Shown here one piece after another: positions 43,062 to 52,167 of a stretch of DNA of 64,000 nucleotides. The number at the start of each line of letters is the position of its first letter. Within the stretch, counting starts at the first letter, position 1. The stretch lies in contig NC_007974.2 of the NCBI RefSeq assembly GCF_000196015.1, forward strand, positions 992,001 to 1,056,000, in the 5' to 3' direction. Below the pieces are notes generated by a model. It was not told where the DNA came from. It saw nothing but the letters and a program-made list of their open reading frames with translations, and did not search any database. A program made the position numbers and the translations under genes. The DNA comes from Cupriavidus metallidurans CH34. Lineage in GTDB: Bacteria; Pseudomonadota; Gammaproteobacteria; Burkholderiales; Burkholderiaceae.

Positions 43062-44495
43062 TCAGTGGCGCAGGAACTGTCCGGCGGCAGCGCCGGTGGC
43101 GCCATCCGGGCCCCAGACCTGCACGCCGTTGACATAGACCGCTTCGATGCCGGCCGACGGCTCGCACGGCTGCGTGTAGTCGGCGCGGTCGATCACCTGT
43201 TCGGGATCGAACAGCACCAGATCGGCGGCGTAGCCCACTTCCAGCACCCCACGCCCGGGCAGACCAAAGACCGAGGCTGGCAGCGACGTCATGCGGCGCA
43301 CGGCGTCTTCGAGCGTCAACAGGCCCAGTTCGCGGGCGTAGTGGCCGAGCACGCGCGGAAAGCTGCCCCAGAGCCGTGGGTGCGGGTAAGGGCCGGGAAT
43401 GCCATCCGAGCCGATCATCGTGCGCGGGTGAGAGAGCACGCGGCGCAGGTCGCCCTCATCCATCTGGAAATAGATCGCGGTGGCCGGTCCGAGCCGGGCG
43501 GCAGCTTCCTCCAGCGATACATTCCAGTCGGCGGCGATGGCCGACAGGTCCCGGCGTGCCTGCTCGGGATACGGCTGCGAACTCGTGACGATGATCCGTT
43601 CCGCCTCGCCGACGAACTCGGGCAGCAGCACCGTGGAGCTGGCCGTGTAGGGGTAGACGTCGAGGGATACGTCCTGGGTGGCCAGCGCCTTGTCGATCAG
43701 GCTCAGGGTGACGGTGGTCTTGCCGAAGTTCTTGCGCCCGATGCATTTGTGGTGCGAGATCACGACAGGTAGCGCGGCTTCGCGGCCGATCTCCAGCGTT
43801 TCGCCAACGGCCTCGATGACCTGGTCGCGCTCGCTGCGCATATGGGTGGTGTAGATCGCGCCCGGGTGACGCGCGGTCACGCGCGCCAGGGCCACCACTT
43901 CGGCGGTTGGCGCCGCGCGGCTTGCCGGATAGCTGAGGCCGGTGCTCATGCCCAGGCCGCCATCGCTCAGCGCCTGGTCGAGCATCGCGGCCATCGCCTC
44001 GATTTCCTCGGCGGTGGCGGCACGCGTGGTATCGGTCATCGCGCCCGCGCGCAGCGTGCTGTGGCCCACCAGCAGACCGACGTTGACGCTGGGTGGCGAG
44101 GCCTCCAGCGCGCGCCGGTAGTCGGCGACGGAGGGAAAGCGGTAGTCCGAGACCTCGCCCAGCAGCATCAGCGGCTGCGGCAGGCCGTGGGTCGGTGTTA
44201 GCGGCGCGATGCTGATGCCGCAGTTGCCGGCAATCACGCTCGTCACGCCCTGGCTGGTCTTGGCCGCCATTGCAGGCGTGCTGAGCAGGGCGCTGTCATC
44301 GTGCGTGTGCACGTCGATGAAGCCGGGCGCCAGCACATGGCCGGTTGCGTCGACGGTACGCGCGGCCTGCCAGCCGGAGCAGTCACCGAGCGCGACAATG
44401 CGTCCGTCCGTCACGGCCAGTGCGCCGGTACGACGTGTGGCGCCGGTACCATCGATCAACGTGGCGTTGGTGAACAACAGGTCGCAGGATGGCAT
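43062..44495 (-). CDS. N-acyl-D-amino-acid deacylase
   Basis: A 477-residue amidohydrolase. The metal motif H63-T-H65 (GFIDVHTHDD), C92 in NCGIS, and the downstream VISHHKCIGRKNFGKT are the features of the D-aminoacylase family, where His, His, Cys and later His/Asp bind zinc. Late motif MIGSDGIPG carries the catalytic Asp. It releases D-amino acids from N-acyl-D-amino acids, which the FAD oxidoreductase of the operon can then deaminate. Confidence 0.93.
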   Translation of the reverse strand: MPSCDLLFTNATLIDGTGATRRTGALAVTDGRIVALGDCSGWQAARTVDATGHVLAPGFIDVHTHDDSALLSTPAMAAKTSQGVTSVIAGNCGISIAPLTPTHGLPQPLMLLGEVSDYRFPSVADYRRALEASPPSVNVGLLVGHSTLRAGAMTDTTRAATAEEIEAMAAMLDQALSDGGLGMSTGLSYPASRAAPTAEVVALARVTARHPGAIYTTHMRSERDQVIEAVGETLEIGREAALPVVISHHKCIGRKNFGKTTVTLSLIDKALATQDVSLDVYPYTASSTVLLPEFVGEAERIIVTSSQPYPEQARRDLSAIAADWNVSLEEAAARLGPATAIYFQMDEGDLRRVLSHPRTMIGSDGIPGPYPHPRLWGSFPRVLGHYARELGLLTLEDAVRRMTSLPASVFGLPGRGVLEVGYAADLVLFDPEQVIDRADYTQPCEPSAGIEAVYVNGVQVWGPDGATGAAAGQFLRH

Positions 44496-44536
44496 GGGAT
44501 CAGTCCTTCGGAGATAAGCGTTGGCGCGGGGGCGAC

Positions 44537-44911
44537 TCAGCCGAGTGCCGCGTAGGCGAGGATCTCGACTAGCATCTCGGGCCGCCCGAAACCCACGGTC
44601 ACGATGGCCGCGCGGTTGGGATAGGGTGCCGGAATCATCTCCGCATAGACCCGGTTGAAGACGGCGAGATCGGCACGGTCGGTCACGTAGACGATGACCT
44701 GGGTCAGGTCGGCAAGGCTACCACCGGCCGCATCCAGCGTCTGCTTCAGGTTCTGCAGCGTCTGGCGCGCCTGCGCTTCCATGCCGCCTTCCACCACGTT
44801 GCCGTCGGCGCCGGTCGGGATCTGCGTGGTGAACAGGATGCCGTTGCCCAGTACCGCCCATTCGACGGGAGCAGCGGATCGAGGCAGGCCGGTATCGATG
44901 ATCTGTTTCAT
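44537..44911 (-). CDS. RidA/YjgF family enamine/imine deaminase
   Basis: A 124-residue RidA-type protein. It keeps the signature around residues 85-105 (VIVYVTDRADLAVFNRVY) and the C-terminal VTVGFGRPEMLVEILAYA; the catalytic Arg of classical RidA (usually in PxRxxVxV) is replaced here, as NRAAIVTVG contains Arg in a similar place. RidA hydrolyses 2-imino acids, the immediate products of amino-acid oxidation, so its place between an amino-acid oxidoreductase and a deacylase is meaningful. ATG at 44911 chosen on homology. Confidence 0.9.
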   Translation of the reverse strand: MKQIIDTGLPRSAAPVEWAVLGNGILFTTQIPTGADGNVVEGGMEAQARQTLQNLKQTLDAAGGSLADLTQVIVYVTDRADLAVFNRVYAEMIPAPYPNRAAIVTVGFGRPEMLVEILAYAALG

Positions 44912-44974
44912 GGTGTGTTGCGGGTATCGGTGTGAGGGGAAGCGATGTTGGCCCGGCATCAGCGCGTCAGCGCA

Positions 44975-46228
44975 TTAGCGCATCAGCGCGAACGCCGATG
45001 CATCCAGCGACGAGGGGCGGCCGGCCATGGCGTCGGCGAGCAGCGCGGCGCTGCCGCAGGCCAGCGTGAAGCCCAACGCGCCATGACCGGTGTTGAGCCA
45101 CAGGTTGTCGTACGGCGTGGCGCCGATCAGCGGCTTGCTGTCGGGCGTGGCAGGACGGCCGCCGCACCACGAGGTTGCCGCGTCGAAGTTTGCGCCGTCC
45201 GGGAAGGTTTCGCGCGCCTGCCGGGCCAGCAGGGCGACGCGACGTGCATCGGCACGCGGATGGCGGCCAATCAGGTCAACCATGCCGGCGATGCGCAACC
45301 GCTCGCCCAGACGGGCGTAGACCACCTTGTAGTGCAGGTCCGTCACGCTGATGGCAGGGGGATGATGGTGGCCCGGTTGCGTCGGCGCGGTCAGGCTGTA
45401 GCCGGTCAGCGGATACAGTGGCAACGTCACGCCAAGCGGCGCCAGCATCGGCACGCTTTGCATGCCGGCAGCGACCACGAAGGCATCGGCCTCGATGTCA
45501 CCCGCATCGGTGCGCGCGGCCACCACGCGTCGCCCTGCGTGCCGCAGCCCCGTCACCCGCGTACCGCAGCGGAAGCTCGCGCCGAAACGGCGCGTGGCGG
45601 CCGCGGCCAGGCCAACGGTGAAAGCATGGCAGTCACCAGCTTCCTCGCTAGGGGTGTGGATGCCGCCGGCCAGCTTGTGCTGCACCGATGCTAAGGCCGG
45701 TTCGAGCGCCACGCAGGCCGCGGCGTCCAGCGCCTGCTGGCGGCTGCCAAGCGAGGCCTGATATTCCAGTTGCCGCCGGGCGCCGTCGAAGGCAACCGGA
45801 TCGCGATACACCACCAGCTTGCCGTTGCGCTGATAGTTGAAGTGCAGCGCCTCGCGCTCGACCAGTTCATGCACGCCATCGCGGCTGAGCTGGCCCAGCC
45901 CGAGCAACTGCGCGGTGACTTTCTTGGCCACGCCGGTGCGGCAGGCACGCAGGAACTCGAGGCACCAGGTCCACTGGCGCCAATCAAGGCGAGGAACGAA
46001 ACGCAGGGGCGAGTTGCGGTCGAGCAGCCATCCCGGCAGCTTGGGCAGCACGGCCGGGTCGGCCAGCGGCGCCACGTAGCTGTAGCTGAGTTGCGCGCCA
46101 TTGGCCAGGCTGGTTTCCTGTGCCAGTTCGTCGCGCGCTTCCAGCAGGGTAACGGTATGCCCCTCGCGCGCCAGATAGTAGGCGCTCGCGACGCCAACCA
46201 CTCCGCCACCCAGTACGCATACCCGCAT
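44975..46228 (-). CDS. FAD-dependent D-amino-acid dehydrogenase (DadA-like)
   Basis: A 417-residue FAD oxidoreductase of the DadA group. The FAD-binding motif is GGGVVGVASAYYLAREGH (residues 7-24), followed by LLEARDELAQETSLANGAQLSYSY, typical of DadA. The C-terminus has NTGHGALGFTLACGSA. It oxidises D-amino acids to imino/oxo acids and feeds the respiratory chain at the inner membrane. First structural gene of the D-amino-acid operon, downstream of a LysR gene on the same strand. Confidence 0.92.
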   Translation of the reverse strand: MRVCVLGGGVVGVASAYYLAREGHTVTLLEARDELAQETSLANGAQLSYSYVAPLADPAVLPKLPGWLLDRNSPLRFVPRLDWRQWTWCLEFLRACRTGVAKKVTAQLLGLGQLSRDGVHELVEREALHFNYQRNGKLVVYRDPVAFDGARRQLEYQASLGSRQQALDAAACVALEPALASVQHKLAGGIHTPSEEAGDCHAFTVGLAAAATRRFGASFRCGTRVTGLRHAGRRVVAARTDAGDIEADAFVVAAGMQSVPMLAPLGVTLPLYPLTGYSLTAPTQPGHHHPPAISVTDLHYKVVYARLGERLRIAGMVDLIGRHPRADARRVALLARQARETFPDGANFDAATSWCGGRPATPDSKPLIGATPYDNLWLNTGHGALGFTLACGSAALLADAMAGRPSSLDASAFALMR

Positions 46229-46334
46229 GTTTCTCTCCCCAACCTTGAAAATGACCTGCCGCCCGCAACTGCGGGCAAGGCGACAGTGTTGACGAGAGCG
46301 GGGTAGGGTTCAAATGACCTTTAGCGCATACCCT

Positions 46335-46349
46335 ATAACCTGAGGTTAT
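46335..46349. promoter_or_regulatory. Candidate LysR-type operator before the D-amino-acid operon
   Basis: ATAACC-TGA-GGTTAT is a perfect inverted repeat about 107 bases before the DadA-like start, at the very end of the LysR gene. The preceding ACCCTATA also occurs in the promoter region of the other LysR gene (around 49787). Confidence 0.5.
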
Positions 46350-47257
46350 TCAGGCCGGCCCGGCAGCGCCGCCTCGAACTGGGATCCGAGGATCGCCAGC
46401 AGGGTGTCGTGGGCGTGCGAGGACGCCGCGCCGTCCGCGTAGATCGCGGCCACGCCCACCGACAGGGCGGGCTCCAGCGGGCGGATCAGCAGTTCCTCGC
46501 CGCTAGCGCGCTGCGAGAACTGTGCCGTGAAATGGTCGACCAGAGCGTAGCCGACGCCGCACTCCGCCAGCGCGGCGGCCACGTAATAGGTACGCGCCTC
46601 GATCATCGGCGTGCGCTCCTCCAGCCCGAGATCGCGGAAGGCCTGGGCGATCAGGCCACCCAGCGGGTCGCTGTTGCCGATGCCGATCCAGTGCTGATCG
46701 TCGAGCGCGGCCAGTTGCACCGGCCCATGCGGCGGTGCGTTCGAGGCGGGGCCGAGGTAGACGACTTCCGCTTGCCCGAGAGCGCTCGATGTCACGCCCG
46801 GGCGCGGGGCCGGGTCGAAGACCACGGCGATGTCGAGTTCGCGCGACATCACCAGGCCTTGCAGTTCGTCGCCATGCCGTGTCTCGATTTCCAGCGAGAC
46901 GCCGGGGCAGCGCTGGCGAAACTCTCGCACCGCCTGCGGGATCAGGCTCAGGCCCAGGCTCGGCAGGCAGCCAATGCGCAGATGGCCCTCGGGATGGCGT
47001 CGCAGGTTGCGCGCGAGCTGGCGCACGTTCTCCAGGTTAGCGAACAGATGCACCGTTTCGGCGTGCAGCAGTTGCGCCTCGCGCGTGGGCAGCAGCCGGC
47101 CGTGCGCGCGGGTGAACAGCTTGAAGCCGAGGTCGCGTTCCGCGTGGGCCAGCACCTTGCTGGCCGCGGGCTGGGAGATGAAGAGCAGTTCGGCGGCCCG
47201 GCTCAGCGAGCCGGTACGCATGACCGCATGGAAGATTTCAAGGTGACGCAGGCGCAT
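46346..47257 (-). CDS. LysR family regulator of the D-amino-acid operon
   Basis: A 303-residue LysR regulator. N-terminal helix-turn-helix RHLEIFHAVMRTGSLSRAAE, LFISQPAASKVLAHAERDLG; C-terminal periplasmic-binding-like effector domain from about residue 90. The frame continues upstream but the ATG at 47257 (MRLRHLEIFH) is the normal family start. It directly precedes the DadA-like operon in the same direction, which suggests it controls it, probably with autoregulation. Short GTAACGG repeats lie just upstream of its start. Confidence 0.92.
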   Translation of the reverse strand: MRLRHLEIFHAVMRTGSLSRAAELLFISQPAASKVLAHAERDLGFKLFTRAHGRLLPTREAQLLHAETVHLFANLENVRQLARNLRRHPEGHLRIGCLPSLGLSLIPQAVREFRQRCPGVSLEIETRHGDELQGLVMSRELDIAVVFDPAPRPGVTSSALGQAEVVYLGPASNAPPHGPVQLAALDDQHWIGIGNSDPLGGLIAQAFRDLGLEERTPMIEARTYYVAAALAECGVGYALVDHFTAQFSQRASGEELLIRPLEPALSVGVAAIYADGAASSHAHDTLLAILGSQFEAALPGRPE

Positions 47258-47366
47258 GGCGCGGGGGCTGGATCGACGGCATTGCGCCGCAGTGTAGCGG
47301 ACAAGTGGCCGAAATACCCCCGTTACCGCCGTTACCCCCGTTTTGGGCAATGCTTTCGGCCGATGC

Positions 47367-48662
47367 TTACGCGGGATCGACCAGCGAGGCGACATCCAGC
47401 GCATACATCTGCCGGTTGCCGTCGTGGATCGAGTCAATGCACACGCGCTTGCCATCGCGGCTCCAGCGCGGGTGCAGGTCGCAGCGGTTTTCCTTCTTCA
47501 GCGTCGGGCTCGTGTAGAACGAACCGATGTCGTGGCGCACGCCACTGGGCACGTGATACAGAAACAGGATGCGCTCATTGGTCTGCGCGTCTGGGTAGGT
47601 ATCACTGAGCAGCCAGTCGGGATGCGTGCGGGAGAACGTCATATGGCCGTTCTCGGTCAGGACGTCGGCCCCGATCACCGTGACCTCGCCGTCCGCGCGG
47701 TCCTCGTACAGGTGATAGTGGATGCTGCCGGCGTGCGGGCCCCAGACGATGATGTGGGTGTCGTCCTTCCACAGCGGATGCGAGATCTGGTACTCCGATT
47801 TCTCGTAGTCGAAGGTACCCACCGCATTCGGATCGAAATCTGCCGCCAGTTGCGGCAGCGGGTGGTCCGAGCATTCGAGCAGCCGCATATCGGTGCCATC
47901 AGGGTTCACGGTGATCAGCCGATGCAGGAAGCAGGTCTCGTCCTCGACCCGCTCCGTCCAGCGGTGCAGGAACAGCACGCGCGACGACGACGGATTGATT
48001 TCGATATGGCTGACCCAGTGGATTGCCTTGTCCATCGATGGGACCGGATGGAAGTTGCGCAGTGCGTCGTAGCTGACGATCAGCCGGGACATGCCGGTCG
48101 CAAGGTCCATCACATGGATGCCATCGCTCGCGGGGGCCAGATCCAGTTGGGGGAGGGCCCGCAGCGAAGCCTCGTCGCTGTAGCCGATGGTCTGGTGCGT
48201 GACGTAAAGCCTGCGGTAATCGACGCACAGCGCGTAGCGGCTGTCCGGCGCCACCACGTAGACCGGCATCGGCAGCGGGCGCGAAACACCGCTGGCGACG
48301 TCATGGATGACCGCGCCGAGGCACGGATAGAAGGCGGATTCGTCGTCGGTGCGGCAGTTGTAGATCAACTGCCTGCCGGGCGCGCCATCGAGCCACTGCA
48401 GTTGAGCGCCCATCTGCCAGTTCCATGCGGTGGTCTGGCCGACCTTCTGGAAGCGGTCGTCGTCCTGGGTATCGAAGAAGCCGATCTCGGCGATGAGGCC
48501 GGGGTGCAGGTCCGCATCGGCCATCGGCACGCGCTGCGTCAGCACGTAGCGGTCGGTGCGATCCCAGGTGCTCTTGTTGTAGTAGCCGAAGAAGTGATGG
48601 AGCTCGCCGTCACCCAGCCGTCGGCACGGCAGGGGATGGTGTTCGATCTTGTCGTGATGCAT
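47367..48662 (-). CDS. Beta-propeller protein, oligogalacturonide-lyase/TolB-like
   Basis: A 431-residue soluble protein without signal peptide. Repeated blades of the form DLHPRWSRDGKRVCIDS and ISHPLWKDDTHIIVWG indicate a TolB/WD40-like beta-propeller, and the opening FFGYYNKSTWDRTDRYVL with WNWQMGAQLQWL resembles oligogalacturonide-lyase-like proteins. Those enzymes cleave unsaturated uronides, but no pectin genes are near, so the function is uncertain. It follows a Bug gene on the same strand. Confidence 0.72.
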   Translation of the reverse strand: MHHDKIEHHPLPCRRLGDGELHHFFGYYNKSTWDRTDRYVLTQRVPMADADLHPGLIAEIGFFDTQDDDRFQKVGQTTAWNWQMGAQLQWLDGAPGRQLIYNCRTDDESAFYPCLGAVIHDVASGVSRPLPMPVYVVAPDSRYALCVDYRRLYVTHQTIGYSDEASLRALPQLDLAPASDGIHVMDLATGMSRLIVSYDALRNFHPVPSMDKAIHWVSHIEINPSSSRVLFLHRWTERVEDETCFLHRLITVNPDGTDMRLLECSDHPLPQLAADFDPNAVGTFDYEKSEYQISHPLWKDDTHIIVWGPHAGSIHYHLYEDRADGEVTVIGADVLTENGHMTFSRTHPDWLLSDTYPDAQTNERILFLYHVPSGVRHDIGSFYTSPTLKKENRCDLHPRWSRDGKRVCIDSIHDGNRQMYALDVASLVDPA

Positions 48663-48726
48663 GGTCAGCCGGCTTGATGGGCGTGGAATCGGTATGAGGT
48701 TGGCGTTGTGGTTATTGGGCTGTCGA

Positions 48727-49698
48727 TTATTGGGCGGTCAGCCGGGCTTTGGCGATGACCTGGTCCCAGCGGGCTTTCTCGCCGGCAATGAATGTCGTGG
48801 CGGCGTCGCGGGTGTTGCCAACCGGCGTCATGCCCTGCTCGGCGAGCGCCGAGCGGAATTCCTGCGATGCGACGATCGAGCGGATGTCGGCATTGAGCTT
48901 GTCGGCGATCGCGTCGGGCACTTTCGCGCTGACCGCGACAGTGGTCCAGGATGTGGCAACGAAGTTCGGCACGCCGGCCTCGGCGGCCGTTGGCACCTGC
49001 GGCAAGGCTGGCAGCCGGGTCTTGCCGGTCACGGCCAGCGCGCGCAACTTGCCCGAGCGGATGTACCCGAGCGTGGTCGGCGGGTTCTCGAACATCATGT
49101 CGATCTGCCCGCCCAGCAGGTCGGCGATGGCCGCGGAGCTTCCCTTGTACGGCACATGGGTCAGATGCGCGCCGGTGGTGACCTTGAACAGTTCGCCAAT
49201 CATGTGCACCGACGATCCGACGCCGGCCGAGCCGAACGTCATGCCATCCGGGCGCTTTGCCGCCGCGTCGACGAGTTGCTTGAGGTTCGTTACCTGGATG
49301 CTCGGGTTGACCAGAACGACGTGCGGCATCTCCGCGAGCACCGTCACCACCTTCAGGTCTTTCGACGGGTCGTAGTTCAGTTTCGGATACGTGCCATAGG
49401 TGGCGTGCAGGCCGATAGAGCCAAGCAGCAGCGTGTAGCCGTCGGGTGCGGCGTCGGCTACGGCCTTGCCGCCGATATGACCGCCCGCGCCGGGGCGGTT
49501 CTCCACGACCACCGGCTGGCCGTACAGCTTGCCAAGCTTGTCCGCCAGCATCCGCGCCTGCAGGTCCGAGCTGCCGCCCGCACTGAATGGCACGATCAGG
49601 CGCAGTGCGTGGTCGGGGTATGCGGCATGCGCGATGGCCGGCACGACCGTGCCCAGCAGCGCGGCAATGAGGGGCAGGCAACGGGAAAAGCGTGGCAT
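48727..49698 (-). CDS. Bug/TctC-type receptor
   Basis: A 323-residue periplasmic carboxylate-binding protein. Signal peptide to about residue 25 (AIAHA), then YPDHALRLIVPFSAGGSSD, NRPGAGGHIGGK and PDGYTLLLGSIG. ATG at 49698 follows CGGAGACATCGA. Followed by the beta-propeller gene and divergent from a LysR regulator. Confidence 0.93.
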   Translation of the reverse strand: MPRFSRCLPLIAALLGTVVPAIAHAAYPDHALRLIVPFSAGGSSDLQARMLADKLGKLYGQPVVVENRPGAGGHIGGKAVADAAPDGYTLLLGSIGLHATYGTYPKLNYDPSKDLKVVTVLAEMPHVVLVNPSIQVTNLKQLVDAAAKRPDGMTFGSAGVGSSVHMIGELFKVTTGAHLTHVPYKGSSAAIADLLGGQIDMMFENPPTTLGYIRSGKLRALAVTGKTRLPALPQVPTAAEAGVPNFVATSWTTVAVSAKVPDAIADKLNADIRSIVASQEFRSALAEQGMTPVGNTRDAATTFIAGEKARWDQVIAKARLTAQ

Positions 49699-49838
49699 TC
49701 GATGTCTCCGGGATGTTCTGTGCGTGTCTACGATGGCAGGAGTGTAGGCGCGGGCAGCCATGCCGGATAATTCAAATTTGCGCGGACCCTATACGCCGCT
49801 GATATACACTCGGTGACCCCCCATCGAAGCCAGTCCAT

Positions 49839-50729
49839 ATGCCGCGCGCGCCAAGTTTCCGTGAAATCGAGGTCTTTCGCGCCGTGATGCTGAGTGGCAC
49901 GACAACGGCCGCCGCCGCCATGCTGCACACCACGCAGCCGTCGGTGAGCCGGGTGCTGGCGCAGATGCAGACCGGTACCGACCTGAAACTGTTCGATATG
50001 GAAAAGGGCAGGCTGCGGCCCACGCCCGAGGCGCAGCGGCTGTTCGAAACCGTACAGGGGCATTTCCAGGGGTTGGCGCGTATCGGGCAGGAGGTCCATC
50101 TGCTGCGCCGTTCCGGTACGGGCCTGCTTCGGCTCGGCTGCACGCCGACGCTTGGTCTGGGGCCGATGCCCGGTATCGTGGCGCGCTTTATCGAGCGGCA
50201 TCCCGATGTATCGGTGGACCTGCAGACCGTCGGCAGCCACCAGCTTGGCGAAGGGCTGCTGCACGGACGATTCGATCTGGTGCTGGCCACGGGGCGGCTC
50301 GACCATCCCCAGTTCGATATCCGCGTCATGCACCGGTCACCCGCCGTATGCGTGATGCATCCCGGGCACGTCATGGCATCGCGGCGGCGGATTCGCGCGG
50401 CGGACCTGTCGGGCCAGCGGCTGCTGACCCTGAACGCGGACGACGAACTCAGTGTCGCGCTCTGGCAGGCGCTGCAAGAAGCCGGGGCGGAACCGGCCGC
50501 GACGCTGCAAACCACTTATTCGAGCACGATCTGCCGGCTTGCGGCCGAGGGTGCCGGCATCGGTATCGTCAATCCGTACGCCGCGCGCGTGTTCGGCCAG
50601 GCCCTGACGGTGGTGCCGCTGGTGCCGGCGATCGCCGTGGAGGTGCGCCTGGCTCATGCGGGCCATCTCGCCAGTTCGCGGCTGACGGAGGTCTTTGCCA
50701 GCCTGGTGGCCGAGGGGCTCGGGGCTTAG
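49839..50729 (+). CDS. LysR family regulator
   Basis: A 296-residue LysR regulator. Helix-turn-helix FREIEVFRAVMLSGTTTAAA, MLHTTQPSVSRVLAQMQ; effector domain follows with GLLRLGCTPTLGLGPMPGIV. It is divergent from the Bug/beta-propeller unit and probably regulates it. The 140-base intergenic region has ACCCTATA and GATATACACTC but no perfect palindrome. Confidence 0.92.
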   Translation: MPRAPSFREIEVFRAVMLSGTTTAAAAMLHTTQPSVSRVLAQMQTGTDLKLFDMEKGRLRPTPEAQRLFETVQGHFQGLARIGQEVHLLRRSGTGLLRLGCTPTLGLGPMPGIVARFIERHPDVSVDLQTVGSHQLGEGLLHGRFDLVLATGRLDHPQFDIRVMHRSPAVCVMHPGHVMASRRRIRAADLSGQRLLTLNADDELSVALWQALQEAGAEPAATLQTTYSSTICRLAAEGAGIGIVNPYAARVFGQALTVVPLVPAIAVEVRLAHAGHLASSRLTEVFASLVAEGLGA

Positions 50730-50848
50730 GCGTCCTGACGCAGAGCGGGCCGGGCGCGCCTCGGCCATCTTTGCATTCCCTTTCCTGATTCGATCTGCAA
50801 ACCAGCCATGAGCGGGTTAACCCCGTTTGCTCCCTCTTGTTTTATAGA

Positions 50849-50867
50849 TAGGATGTCCAACATCCTA
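50849..50867. promoter_or_regulatory. FadR/GntR-type operator before the CaiB gene
   Basis: TAGGATGT-CCA-ACATCCTA is a perfect 8-bp inverted repeat with 3-base centre. It has the TNGTNNNACNA-like core (GTCCAAC) expected for FadR-family GntR regulators, and a FadR-type gene is the second gene of the unit. Confidence 0.65.
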
Positions 50868-50919
50868 CTTAACAACATCGGCAATCCGCGAACGCCGAGC
50901 AAAGACATTGGAGACAACT

Positions 50920-52101
50920 GTGGGATCTGGACCGCTTTCCCGCTTCACCGTGCTGGACCTGACGCGCGTGCGTTCGGGCCCGGCTGCCGTGCGTCAGTTT
51001 GCTGACTGGGGCGCGAACGTCATCAAGATCGAAGAGCCGGGGCTGGCGCCCGACGACCGGCCCGGTGGCTCGGCGCAGGTGGCCGACTACCAGAACACGC
51101 ATCGCAACAAGCAGAGCATCACGCTGAACCTCAAGCATCCCGAAGGTCGCGCGTTGTTTCTTGACCTCGTGCGCAAGGCCGACGTGGTGGTGGAGAACTA
51201 CCGTCCCTCGGTGAAATTCAAGCTCGGCATCGACTACGAGTCGCTGCGCAAGGTGAATCCGCGCATTGTCTACGGCAGCGTTTCCGGCTTCGGCCAGGAT
51301 GGGCCGTATCACGACCGTCCGGGCCTGGACCAGATTGCGCAGGGCATCTCGGGGATGATGTCCGTGACTGGCGAACCCGGGCGGGGACCGATGCGCGCGG
51401 GCATACCGGTTGCCGATCTGACCGCGGGCCTGTTCTGCGCGATCGGCGTGATGGTGGCATTGCTGGAGCGCGAGGTGTCAGGGCAGGGGCAATGGGTACA
51501 GACCTCGCTGCTGCAGTCGCAGCTGTGGATGATGGATTTCCAGGCAATGCGCTGGCTGATGAATGGCGAAGTGCCGGGCCAGAGCGGCAACGATCACCCG
51601 ACCAGCAGCCCGACCGGCGTCTTCCCCACGGCGGACGGTCACATGAACATCGCCGCCATGGGCAACGACATCTTCGCCCGCCTTTGCAACGTACTGGGCG
51701 CGCCCGAACTGGTGCAGGACGAGCGGTTCCGGACCGTGCCGCTGCGCGCGCGCCATCGCGCGGCACTGGGCGCGGAGATTGCCGAACGCACCCGTACCCG
51801 CACGACGCAGGAATGGATCGCGCGCATGAACGAGGAAGGCGTGCCATGCGGCCCGATTCTCAATATGAAGGAAGCATTCGCCGATCCGCAGGTGGAGCAT
51901 CTGCGCATGAGCCAGCCCATCGATCATCCGACGCTCGGGCCGATTTCGGTCGTAGGCCAGGCGGTGACGCTGAGCCGCACGCCGATGGGGAAACTGGCGC
52001 CGGCTCCGGAAAGCGGGGAACACAACCTTGACGTCTATCGCGCCTTGCTTGGTCTGGACGCGGCGAAGGTCGAGGCGCTCGCCGCGCAGGGTGTCATCTG
52101 A
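50920..52101 (+). CDS. CaiB/BaiF family CoA-transferase
   Basis: A 393-residue class III CoA-transferase. Catalytic Asp D167 in GIPVADLTAGL; other motifs VLDLTRVRSGPAAVRQFADW and NTHRNKQSITLNLKHPEG. GTG at 50920 is preferred over TTG at 50908 because TTGGAG lies six bases upstream. First gene of a unit with a GntR regulator, enoyl-CoA hydratase and Bug. It probably activates the acid imported by the Bug system. Confidence 0.92.
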   Translation: MGSGPLSRFTVLDLTRVRSGPAAVRQFADWGANVIKIEEPGLAPDDRPGGSAQVADYQNTHRNKQSITLNLKHPEGRALFLDLVRKADVVVENYRPSVKFKLGIDYESLRKVNPRIVYGSVSGFGQDGPYHDRPGLDQIAQGISGMMSVTGEPGRGPMRAGIPVADLTAGLFCAIGVMVALLEREVSGQGQWVQTSLLQSQLWMMDFQAMRWLMNGEVPGQSGNDHPTSSPTGVFPTADGHMNIAAMGNDIFARLCNVLGAPELVQDERFRTVPLRARHRAALGAEIAERTRTRTTQEWIARMNEEGVPCGPILNMKEAFADPQVEHLRMSQPIDHPTLGPISVVGQAVTLSRTPMGKLAPAPESGEHNLDVYRALLGLDAAKVEALAAQGVI

Positions 52102-52167
52102 TTGGGCGCTAACATATCCGGCATGAATGTCCCCGACACCGGGGCGCAAGACATGACGGAGATTCAG

